This document shows, piece by piece, positions 1-5,067 of a DNA stretch of 5,067 bases. A program made the translations under genes and the position numbers. Position 1 is the stretch's first letter. Every line of letters begins with the position of its first letter. A model generated the notes under the pieces. That model was not told the origin of the DNA. It saw only the letters and a program-made list of their open reading frames with translations, and searched no databases. The DNA lies in NCBI GenBank assembly GCA_949287115.1, contig CASEFF010000017.1:1-5067 (forward strand), given 5' to 3'. Origin of the DNA: an uncultured Bacillota bacterium. Lineage in GTDB: Bacteria; Bacillota; Clostridia; Peptostreptococcales; Anaerovoracaceae.

Positions 1-1
1 G

Positions 2-724
2 TACGACACCGTTGATTCCACAAACCTGAAAGCCAGACAGCTGGCCGCCGAAGGCGCGGAGCACGGCACGACCGTCATCGCCGGACGCCAGACGTCAGGC
101 AGGGGACGCCTCGGCCGCAGCTTCTTTTCCCCGCGTGAAGGGATATATATGAGCATCATCATACGCCCGTCCTTCGACCTTGCCGGCATGCCGCCCGTGA
201 CGGCGGCTGCTGCCGTCGCAGTCACCGACGCCATAAGGAGCGTCTGCGGAAAGGACGCCGGTATAAAATGGGTCAACGACATATATCTGGACGGCAGAAA
301 GATATGCGGCATACTGACAGAAGGCATCACCGACTTCGAATCCGGCCGGATCGAGGCCCTCGTCATAGGCATAGGCATAAACACTTCCGTTAAAAATTTC
401 CCGAAAAAACTGCTGGATATCGCCGGCGCACTGGAAGGCGACTATTCGAGATCGGAGCTGGTCGCCGAGATCATCCGCGGGACGCTGGATTTCGTCGCCC
501 ATCCGGAAAACAGCACATTTATCTCGTCTTACAAGCAAAAAAGTATCGTAATAGGAAAAAATATCAAGGTATATAAAGGAAGATATAATATCTCCCCCGA
601 AGACGATCTGCCCGCAGTACCGGCAACGGCTCTTGATATTGACAACGATGGACGCCTCATCGTCCGTTACGGTGACGGCAGCCGTGAAGCTCTCTCGTCC
701 GGAGAGATTTCCATAAGACTGTGA
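2..724 (+). CDS. birA: Biotin--[acetyl-CoA-carboxylase] ligase (BirA), 5'-truncated by the window edge
   Basis: The reading frame is open from base 2 to the TGA at 722-724, giving 240 visible residues and no start codon in the window. The family joins biotin to ATP to form biotinyl-5'-AMP and transfers biotin to a lysine on biotin carboxyl carrier proteins in the cytoplasm. Visible residues 5-8 (DSTN) begin the catalytic core. GRGRLGR at 33-39 is the biotinyl-AMP-binding loop (GRGRxGR). KWVNDIYLDGRKICGIL starts at residue 89, and Lys100 matches the conserved biotin-contacting lysine of E. coli BirA. GIGIN at about 123-127 is also typical. Residues about 181-240 form the small SH3-like C-terminal domain. 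The ATG at 149 is internal: conserved catalytic sequence precedes it in frame, so it is not the start. Whether an N-terminal helix-turn-helix (repressor-type BirA) exists cannot be seen. Arginine codons are mixed (10 CGN, 7 AGR), unlike hydB. No hairpin terminator follows it. The identification is secure; any repressor role is unknown. Confidence 0.95.
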   Translation, partial: YDTVDSTNLKARQLAAEGAEHGTTVIAGRQTSGRGRLGRSFFSPREGIYMSIIIRPSFDLAGMPPVTAAAAVAVTDAIRSVCGKDAGIKWVNDIYLDGRKICGILTEGITDFESGRIEALVIGIGINTSVKNFPKKLLDIAGALEGDYSRSELVAEIIRGTLDFVAHPENSTFISSYKQKSIVIGKNIKVYKGRYNISPEDDLPAVPATALDIDNDGRLIVRYGDGSREALSSGEISIRL

Positions 725-818
725 TATTTTTTAAACAAACTAAATCCGATTATGGAGCAAATTAGTACGACAACACGCGTTTTTAAAGCAAGAAAATATT
801 ATCAAAGTATTAAAATTG

Positions 819-847
819 TAGACATTTTTAGAGCCGTACTGTAAAAT
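819..847 (+). promoter_or_regulatory. Predicted sigma-A-type promoter of the hydCBA operon
   Basis: TAGACA at 819-824 matches the -35 consensus TTGACA at 5 of 6 positions. TAAAAT at 842-847 matches the -10 consensus TATAAT at 5 of 6. The spacer (825-841) is exactly 17 bases. Transcription would start near 854, leaving a leader of roughly 74 nt before the hydC ATG. AT-rich sequence produces chance matches, so this is a prediction from motif and spacing only. Confidence 0.55.
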
Positions 848-874
848 ATTTTTATTAAGATTTTCACCATTCTT

Positions 875-880
875 TATAAT
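875..880 (+). promoter_or_regulatory. Alternative -10 box (TATAAT) upstream of hydC
   Basis: TATAAT at 875-880 is a perfect -10 consensus, but the best -35 at 17-base spacing (TTATTA, 852-857) matches only 3 of 6 positions. If used, it would place the start near 887, at the left edge of the palindrome at 888-897, with a leader of about 41 nt. It could be a second, activator-dependent promoter or a chance match in AT-rich DNA. Confidence 0.3.
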
Positions 881-887
881 CATTAAC

Positions 888-897
888 ATAACGTTAT
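888..897. promoter_or_regulatory. Perfect palindrome ATAACGTTAT, possible operator
   Basis: ATAACGTTAT reads the same on both strands over 10 bases. It lies downstream of both candidate -10 boxes and 30 bases before the hydC start, where a repressor could block transcription. The 7-mer TCACCAT occurs on either side, at 864-870 and 897-903, 33 bases apart. It does not match the Rex (NADH-sensing) operator well. No regulator can be named, and the palindrome is short enough to be coincidental. Confidence 0.3.
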
Positions 898-911
898 CAC
901 CATCTACATGC

Positions 912-919
912 AGAAAGGG
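912..919 (+). promoter_or_regulatory. Ribosome binding site of hydC
   Basis: AGAAAGGG, an imperfect Shine-Dalgarno sequence, ends 8 bases before the ATG at 928. This supports 928 over the in-frame ATG at 943 as the hydC start. It is weaker than the sites of hydB and hydA. Confidence 0.7.
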
Positions 920-927
920 CAAACATT

Positions 928-1392
928 ATGGATCAAGAAAAAATGAGGAAGACCATCGACGAGATCATCGCTCGTCACAGCGACAAGAAACCTATCGTCG
1001 CCATTTTGCAGGACATCCAGGAAGAGTACCGATATCTTCCGAAGGAGGCGCTGACCTATCTGGCGGATCAGATCGATGTGAGCATCGCCAAGATCTACAG
1101 CGTCGCGACTTTCTATGAAAACTTTTCTCTCGAGCCTAAGGGCAAATACGTTATAAAGATATGCGACGGTACGGCATGTCATGTTAGAAAATCCATACCT
1201 ATTTTAAATGCTCTCAGAAGCAAGCTCAGCCTTCCGGAGGGCAAGAAGACGACAGAAGACGGTCTTTTCACCGTCGAAACCGTATCATGTCTGGGCGCAT
1301 GCGGGCTCGCTCCCGTTATGACCGTGAACGACAAGGTATACCCTGCCATGACTCCGGAATCAGCTACATCTCTGGTTGAGGAACTGAAATAG
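928..1392 (+). CDS. hydC: [FeFe] hydrogenase gamma subunit HydC (NuoE-like, thioredoxin-like [2Fe-2S] protein)
   Basis: This 154-residue cytoplasmic protein is the small electron-transfer subunit of the trimeric NADH-linked [FeFe] hydrogenase, equivalent to NuoE of complex I. The N-terminal ~70 residues form the helical part typical of NuoE (YLPKEAL near 36-42; VSIAKIYSVATFYENFSL at 51-68). The thioredoxin-like ferredoxin domain follows. Its [2Fe-2S] ligands are Cys79 and Cys84 (C-x4-C, in CDGTAC) and Cys121 and Cys125 (C-x3-C, in CLGAC). Length and cysteine spacing are normal for the family, and there is no signal peptide or membrane segment. It is the first gene of the operon, and its stop codon overlaps the hydB Shine-Dalgarno. 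NuoE-like proteins also serve NAD-dependent formate dehydrogenases and complex I; the assignment to a hydrogenase rests on the adjoining HydA gene. The start at 928 is supported by AGAAAGGG 8 bases upstream. Confidence 0.95.
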   Translation: MDQEKMRKTIDEIIARHSDKKPIVAILQDIQEEYRYLPKEALTYLADQIDVSIAKIYSVATFYENFSLEPKGKYVIKICDGTACHVRKSIPILNALRSKLSLPEGKKTTEDGLFTVETVSCLGACGLAPVMTVNDKVYPAMTPESATSLVEELK

Positions 1393-1396
1393 GAGG
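1391..1396 (+). promoter_or_regulatory. Ribosome binding site of hydB, overlapping the hydC stop
   Basis: AGGAGG, a perfect Shine-Dalgarno core, lies 5 bases before the ATG at 1402. Its first two bases are the last two of the hydC stop codon TAG (1390-1392). The packing suggests translational coupling and balanced output of the two subunits. Confidence 0.85.
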
Positions 1397-1401
1397 ATCC
1401 C

Positions 1402-3279
1402 ATGAAAATAACAGATAGAAAACATTTGGACCAGTACAGAAAGCAGTTTCTGGCTCATATCGATACCCAGAAAAAGAAAGTATACGTGTGCGGCGGAACG
1501 GGCTGCGTTGCCGGCGGTTCCATGGAGATATTCGATGAGCTGAAAAAACTCATCGAGGAGAACGGACTCAACTGCGACGTAACTCTTGACAACGACGCCT
1601 GCGAAGGCAGCATCGGCCTCAAGAAGAGCGGATGCCACGGTTTCTGCGAAATGGGACCGGTACTGAGAATAGAGCCGTCAAAGCTCTTCTACCTCAAGGT
1701 GCAGCCGGAAGACTGCAGGGATATAGTCGAAAAATCCATCGTCGGAGACGACGTTGTGGAAAGACTCATATACAGCAGGGACGGTATACAGTATCCGGAG
1801 CAGGAAGAGATACCGTTCTACAAGCACCAGACCAGAATGGTACTGGAGGACTGCGGTCAGATAGACGCCCAGTCCATCAAGGAATACATCGCATACGGCG
1901 GTTACACATCCCTTGAAAAGTGCATGTTCGAAATGACGAAGGACGAGATCATAAAGGTGATCACCGACTCCAACCTGAGAGGAAGAGGCGGCGCCGGATT
2001 CCCTGCCGGAAGAAAATGGCAGCAGGTAAAGGCTCAGAAGTCACCTGTGAAGTACGTCGTATGTAACGGAGACGAAGGAGACCCGGGCGCATTCATGGAC
2101 AGAAGTATCATGGAGGGAGACCCTCATAAGATGCTGGAAGGCATGATGATCGCCGGATATGCTTCCGGAGCCACCGAAGGCTATATCTACGTGAGAGCCG
2201 AATATCCTCTCGCAGTCGAGAGACTTTCCATGGCCATCGAACAGGCAAGGGAGATAGGACTTCTCGGCGAAAACATCCTCGGTTCGGACTTCTGCTTCGA
2301 CATCAATATCGTAAAGGGAGCCGGAGCATTCGTATGCGGAGAAGGAAGTGCGCTGACCACATCCATAGAAGGAAACAGAGGTATGCCTAGGGTAAAGCCT
2401 CCTAGAACGGTAGAGCACGGTCTTTACGGCAAGCCGACGCTCCTCAACAACGTCGAAACCTTCGCCAACGTTCCTATCATAATAGAAAACGGTGCGGAAT
2501 GGTACAGGAACATCGGTCCTGAAAAGAGCCCGGGAACCAAGGCATTCGCCCTCACCGGCAACATCGTCAACACGGGACTCATCGAAGTGCCGATGGGAAC
2601 GACGCTGAGACAGGTAATATACGACATCGGCGGCGGCATCAGAGGCGGCAAGAAGTTCAAGGCGGTACAGATCGGCGGACCTTCCGGAGCATGTCTTACG
2701 GAGGAGCACCTCGACCTTCCGCTCGACTTTGACAGCCTCAAGAAAGTCGGAGCCATGATAGGATCCGGCGGTCTTGTAGTAATGGACGAAGATACATGCA
2801 TGGTAGAGGTGGCCAGATTCTTCATGAACTTCACCCAGAACGAATCGTGCGGAAAGTGCGTGCCATGTCGTGAAGGTACGAGAAGGATGCTGGACATACT
2901 GGAAAAGATAGTTGCCGGAAACGGAGAGATGTCGGATCTCGAAACGCTGGAACAGCTGGCCGACACCATCACTTCAACGGCTCTGTGCGGACTGGGCAAG
3001 ACCGCAGCCAACCCGGTACAGTCCACCCTCAAGTATTTCAGAGACGAATACATCGAGCATATCGTCGACAAGAAGTGCAGGACGGGCAACTGTCAGGCTC
3101 TCAAGACCATATACATCGACAAGGAACTCTGCAAGGGCTGCTCGCTGTGCTCCAAGGTATGTCCTGTGGACGCCATCTCCGGCAAGATCAAAGAGCCGTA
3201 TGAGATCGATCCGGCCAAGTGCATAAAGTGCGGAGCATGTATGGAAAAATGTAAGTTCAACGCCATTAAGGAGGGCTAA
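1402..3279 (+). CDS. hydB: [FeFe] hydrogenase beta subunit HydB (NuoF-like, FMN- and NAD(H)-binding)
   Basis: This 625-residue subunit exchanges electrons with NAD(H) through FMN and passes them to HydA. Domains in order: a thioredoxin-like [2Fe-2S] domain (about 25-110) with Cys30, Cys35, Cys78 and Cys82; the NuoF Rossmann-like FMN/NADH domain (about 165-360) with GRGGAGFPAGRKW at 194-206, CNGDEGDPGAF from 221 and CGEGSAL from 312; an SLBB-type domain (about 380-460); the NuoF [4Fe-4S] motif ESCGKCVPCREGT with Cys483, Cys486, Cys489 and distal Cys529; and a C-terminal 2x[4Fe-4S] ferredoxin domain with Cys577/580/583/587 and Cys607/610/613/617. The N-terminal and C-terminal Fe-S domains and length mark a hydrogenase-type HydB rather than complex I NuoF. 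His553, Cys559 and Cys564 in the linker may form a further metal site. No membrane segment is seen. Of 26 arginines, 25 use AGA/AGG. The stop overlaps the first hydA ATG by one base. HndC-type NADP enzymes are related, so NAD versus NADP specificity is inferred. Confidence 0.96.
   Translation: MKITDRKHLDQYRKQFLAHIDTQKKKVYVCGGTGCVAGGSMEIFDELKKLIEENGLNCDVTLDNDACEGSIGLKKSGCHGFCEMGPVLRIEPSKLFYLKVQPEDCRDIVEKSIVGDDVVERLIYSRDGIQYPEQEEIPFYKHQTRMVLEDCGQIDAQSIKEYIAYGGYTSLEKCMFEMTKDEIIKVITDSNLRGRGGAGFPAGRKWQQVKAQKSPVKYVVCNGDEGDPGAFMDRSIMEGDPHKMLEGMMIAGYASGATEGYIYVRAEYPLAVERLSMAIEQAREIGLLGENILGSDFCFDINIVKGAGAFVCGEGSALTTSIEGNRGMPRVKPPRTVEHGLYGKPTLLNNVETFANVPIIIENGAEWYRNIGPEKSPGTKAFALTGNIVNTGLIEVPMGTTLRQVIYDIGGGIRGGKKFKAVQIGGPSGACLTEEHLDLPLDFDSLKKVGAMIGSGGLVVMDEDTCMVEVARFFMNFTQNESCGKCVPCREGTRRMLDILEKIVAGNGEMSDLETLEQLADTITSTALCGLGKTAANPVQSTLKYFRDEYIEHIVDKKCRTGNCQALKTIYIDKELCKGCSLCSKVCPVDAISGKIKEPYEIDPAKCIKCGACMEKCKFNAIKEG
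3269..3274 (+). promoter_or_regulatory. Ribosome binding site of hydA, bearing on the choice of start
   Basis: AGGAGG lies inside the 3' end of hydB. The first hydA ATG (3279) is only 4 bases downstream; the second (3282) is 7 bases downstream, a more usual spacing. Both are in frame and differ by one methionine. Confidence 0.8.
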
Positions 3280-4997
3280 TGATGAGTACCATTAACAATA
3301 AGAGAACTATGATCGTAAACGGAAGGCCTGTACCTATCGAAGGCGAGAAGAACATTCTCGAAGTTATCCGCAAAGCCGGATTCGACATGCCTACGTTGTG
3401 CTACCATTCGCAGCTTTCCACCTTCGGTGCCTGCAGAATGTGCATAGTTGAAGATAAAAAAGGAAGTATAATAGCCTCGTGCTCCACTCCGCCGAAGGCA
3501 GGAATGGACATAAAGACGAACACGCCGAGGCTTCGCGAATACAGGAAGATCATCCTGGAGCTGATGCTGGCAGACCACAACAGAGACTGCATAACATGCG
3601 AGAAGAGACGTGACTGCGAGCTCCTCAGACTGGCCCGTCGTTTCGACGTGGATACCGTAAGGTTCGAAACGTACAGTATGGACGGAACGAAGGACAAGTC
3701 ATCCCTCGCCATCATCAGGCACCCTGACAAGTGCATACTCTGCGGTGACTGCATCAGGATGTGCGACGAGATCCAGAACGTGGGAGCCATAGATTTCGCA
3801 TTCAGAGGCTCCAAGATGGAAGTAATGCCGGCCTTCAACATGCCGCTGGCAGAATCCAACTGTGTAAACTGCGGACAGTGTGCAGCCGTATGTCCTACGG
3901 CCGCCATCACCGTAAGAAGCAACCTCCGCGAGCTCTGGGATATGCTCAACGACGACAACATTATCGTGCAGGCTCAGATAGCTCCGGCTGTCAGAGTTGC
4001 GCTGGGTGATGAGTTCAACTTCCCTCACGGCACGAACGTGATGGGCAAGATCGTCGCCGCCCTCAGAAAACTGGGATTTGACGAAGTATATGACACGGCT
4101 ACAGGCGCCGACCTGACCGTCATAGAGGAAGCCGGCGAGTTCGTTGAAAGACTCAAGAACGGCGGAAAGCTCCCGCTCTTCACATCGTGCTGCCCTGCAT
4201 GGGTGAAGTATGCGGAGACAAAGCATCCTGAGCTGATGGACAACATCTCCAGCTGCAAGTCGCCTATGGAAATGTTCGGTGCAGTACTCAAGGAAAAGGC
4301 GAAGCAGGACGCAAAGGGCAAGAAGAACGCCAAGGTCGTAAAGAACATCGCTATCATGCCTTGTACAGCCAAGAAGTTCGAGGTCAAGAGAGAGGAGATG
4401 AAGACGGACGGCGAGCCTACGGTGGATCTTGCGATAACGACCCAGGAACTCGCTTCCCTCATCATAGAGTCGGGACTGAAATTCGAAGACATACAGCCTG
4501 AAGCTGTGGATATGCCATTCGGTATCGCCAGCGGCGCCGGCGTGATATTCGGCGTTACGGGCGGTGTTACCGAGGCCGTTATCAGGAACGTCATCGATCC
4601 CGAAACGAGAACCGAGCTCGATGAGATCGCATTCACGGGCGTAAGAGGCCTTGAAGGCGTCAAGGAAGTCCATCTCACTTACGGCGAGGAAGGCGAGAAG
4701 ACCCTTTCCATCGCGGTAGTCAGCGGACTCAGAAACGCCGAGACCCTCATCAGAAAGATCGAGGCCGGCGAAGTGCACTACGACTTCGTTGAAGTCATGG
4801 CGTGCGTAGGCGGATGTATAGCAGGAGCAGGTCAGCCATTCGTAGTAGGCAGAGCCAGAACGGAAAGGTCTCAGGGAATGTACGAGGCGGACAAGCTGTC
4901 CAACGTTCGTACTTCACAGGGCAACCCTGTTACGGAAGCTCTCTACAGGGGACTTCTGGCAGGCGACAACGCTCACAGGCTCCTCCACTACAAATAA
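3279..4997 (+). CDS. hydA: [FeFe] hydrogenase catalytic subunit HydA (H-cluster protein of trimeric NADH-linked type)
   Basis: HydA (572 residues, or 571 if it starts at 3282) catalyses 2H+ + 2e- to H2 in the cytoplasm. The N-terminal electron relay holds a NuoG-like [2Fe-2S] cluster (Cys41, 52, 55, 68), a His-Cys3 [4Fe-4S] cluster (His100, Cys104, 107, 113) and a two-[4Fe-4S] ferredoxin domain (Cys152/155/158 with 162; Cys195/198/201 with 205). The H-domain (about 225-520) has TSCCPAW at 302-308, MPCTAKKFE at 360-368 and EVMACVGGC at 505-513. H-cluster ligands by alignment with clostridial CpI are Cys305, Cys362, Cys509 and Cys513. The proton path is kept: Cys304, Glu284, Glu287, Ser324 and Arg291. 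So are Lys365, Met360 and Met507 around the cluster. The C-terminal small-subunit-like region (NPVTEALY, HRLLH) is complete. It lacks the extra C-terminal [2Fe-2S] domain of Thermotoga maritima HydA and is close to CpI in size. Oddities are GAGQP in place of GGGQP and a lysine-rich loop at 338-356. Maturation needs HydEFG, absent here. Confidence 0.97.
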   Translation: MMSTINNKRTMIVNGRPVPIEGEKNILEVIRKAGFDMPTLCYHSQLSTFGACRMCIVEDKKGSIIASCSTPPKAGMDIKTNTPRLREYRKIILELMLADHNRDCITCEKRRDCELLRLARRFDVDTVRFETYSMDGTKDKSSLAIIRHPDKCILCGDCIRMCDEIQNVGAIDFAFRGSKMEVMPAFNMPLAESNCVNCGQCAAVCPTAAITVRSNLRELWDMLNDDNIIVQAQIAPAVRVALGDEFNFPHGTNVMGKIVAALRKLGFDEVYDTATGADLTVIEEAGEFVERLKNGGKLPLFTSCCPAWVKYAETKHPELMDNISSCKSPMEMFGAVLKEKAKQDAKGKKNAKVVKNIAIMPCTAKKFEVKREEMKTDGEPTVDLAITTQELASLIIESGLKFEDIQPEAVDMPFGIASGAGVIFGVTGGVTEAVIRNVIDPETRTELDEIAFTGVRGLEGVKEVHLTYGEEGEKTLSIAVVSGLRNAETLIRKIEAGEVHYDFVEVMACVGGCIAGAGQPFVVGRARTERSQGMYEADKLSNVRTSQGNPVTEALYRGLLAGDNAHRLLHYK

Positions 4998-5036
4998 GCC
5001 GGTACGATGGGGCTGCATAAGTAAGCCGATATAAGG

Positions 5037-5063
5037 CAGGCGGCCGCGATGAGCGGCCGCCTG
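5037..5063 (+). terminator. Perfect GC-rich stem-loop after hydA, probable operon terminator
   Basis: The arms 5037-5047 and 5053-5063 pair over 11 bases without mismatch, around a 5-base loop (GATGA). The position 39 bases after the hydA stop fits an intrinsic terminator. However, the four visible bases after the stem are AAAA, not T, and the window then ends, so the expected T-run is not seen. On the minus strand the stem would be followed by CCTTATATC, which is also a poor T-run. The hairpin is certain; its terminator role is inferred. Confidence 0.55.
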
Positions 5064-5067
5064 AAAA

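Larger units (their letters stand above)
725..927. other. AT-rich intergenic region between birA and hydC
   Basis: This 203-base gap is strongly AT-rich compared with the flanking genes and contains no credible ORF on either strand. The first ~90 bases (725-815) hold only A/T runs and no GC-rich hairpin, so I see no intrinsic terminator for birA. The second half carries the promoter elements, the palindrome and the ribosome binding site listed separately. The arrangement suggests that the hydrogenase operon is transcribed from its own promoter, though read-through from birA is not excluded. Confidence 0.8.

Noticed and set aside
272..274. Valine in place of proline in the BirA KWPND motif
   Set aside because: KWVND is, to my knowledge, a frequent variant in Bacillota biotin ligases, and the functional lysine that follows is present.
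149..724. A complete short birA starting at ATG 149
   Set aside because: The frame upstream of 149 encodes the essential DSTN and GRGRLGR parts of the catalytic domain, so the gene starts before the window.
721..738. Rex-like operator overlapping the birA stop
   Set aside because: It matches about 10 of 14 fixed positions of TTGTTAA-N4-TTAACAA, with a poor left half, and lies about 80 bases upstream of the predicted -35 box. The AT-rich context makes chance likely.
843..852. Palindrome AAAATATTTT
   Set aside because: Pure A/T palindromes arise easily in such AT-rich DNA, and this one overlaps the predicted -10 box.
872..889. Rex-like operator overlapping the alternative -10 box
   Set aside because: The right half (TTAACAT) is close to the consensus but the left half matches only 3 of 7 positions, so it is not a credible dyad.
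2041..3089. Two minus-strand open frames of about 220 codons (2041-2709 and 2424-3089) opposite hydB
   Set aside because: Both are antisense shadows of well-conserved hydB sequence and overlap each other; no family resemblance is seen.
3699..4778. 359-codon open frame on the minus strand within hydA
   Set aside because: It lies wholly antisense to hydA, whose protein matches the [FeFe] hydrogenase family throughout. The minus frame shows no recognisable motif and is a by-product of the codon composition of hydA.
928..4997. Complex I (nuoEFG) fragment
   Set aside because: The third gene carries the full H-cluster motifs (TSCCP, MPC, EVMACVGGC) rather than a NuoG molybdopterin-like domain, and HydB has extra Fe-S domains absent from NuoF.
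4995..5028. TAAGCCG repeated at 4995-5001 and 5022-5028
   Set aside because: A seven-base repeat that includes the hydA stop codon is too short and isolated to support a functional call.

Overview
The window carries the 3' part of a biotin protein ligase gene (birA) and, after a 203-base AT-rich gap, a complete three-gene operon on the same strand for a trimeric NADH-linked [FeFe] hydrogenase, in the order hydC (NuoE-like), hydB (NuoF-like), hydA (catalytic H-cluster subunit). It ends in a strong GC-rich hairpin just after hydA. The organism is most likely a strictly anaerobic, fermentative bacterium of the Clostridia (Bacillota). This rests on the trimeric hydrogenase gene order, strong AGGAGG-type Shine-Dalgarno sites, heavy AGA/AGG arginine codon use in hydB, and an AT-rich promoter region. 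The genus cannot be told from this sequence.

Layout: 2-724 birA, cut at the left edge so that any N-terminal DNA-binding domain lies outside. 725-927 is intergenic and holds a good sigma-A-type promoter (-35 at 819-824, -10 at 842-847), a second possible -10 (875-880), a 10-bp perfect palindrome flanked by a 7-bp direct repeat, and the hydC ribosome binding site. 928-1392 is hydC, 1402-3279 hydB and 3279-4997 hydA (start possibly 3282). The genes are tightly packed: the hydB Shine-Dalgarno overlaps the hydC stop, and the hydB stop overlaps the first hydA ATG by one base. 5037-5063 is an 11-bp perfect stem-loop that may end the operon, although no T-run is visible before the window ends.

How the genes work together: HydB binds FMN and NAD(H). 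HydC and HydB carry NuoE/NuoF-type Fe-S clusters, HydB adds a C-terminal 2x[4Fe-4S] ferredoxin domain, and HydA relays electrons through one [2Fe-2S] and three [4Fe-4S] clusters to the H-cluster, where protons are reduced to H2. In characterised relatives this complex either bifurcates/confurcates electrons between NAD(H), ferredoxin and H2, or in some cases works with NADH alone. The sequence does not decide between these. All H-cluster ligands and known proton-path residues of the clostridial CpI enzyme have counterparts here, so the enzyme looks functional. The maturases HydE, HydF and HydG, needed to build the H-cluster, are not in the window.

I see no mobile element, CRISPR array, tRNA or rRNA, and no evidence of an undescribed system. 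The findings are second-look items on a well-known complex.
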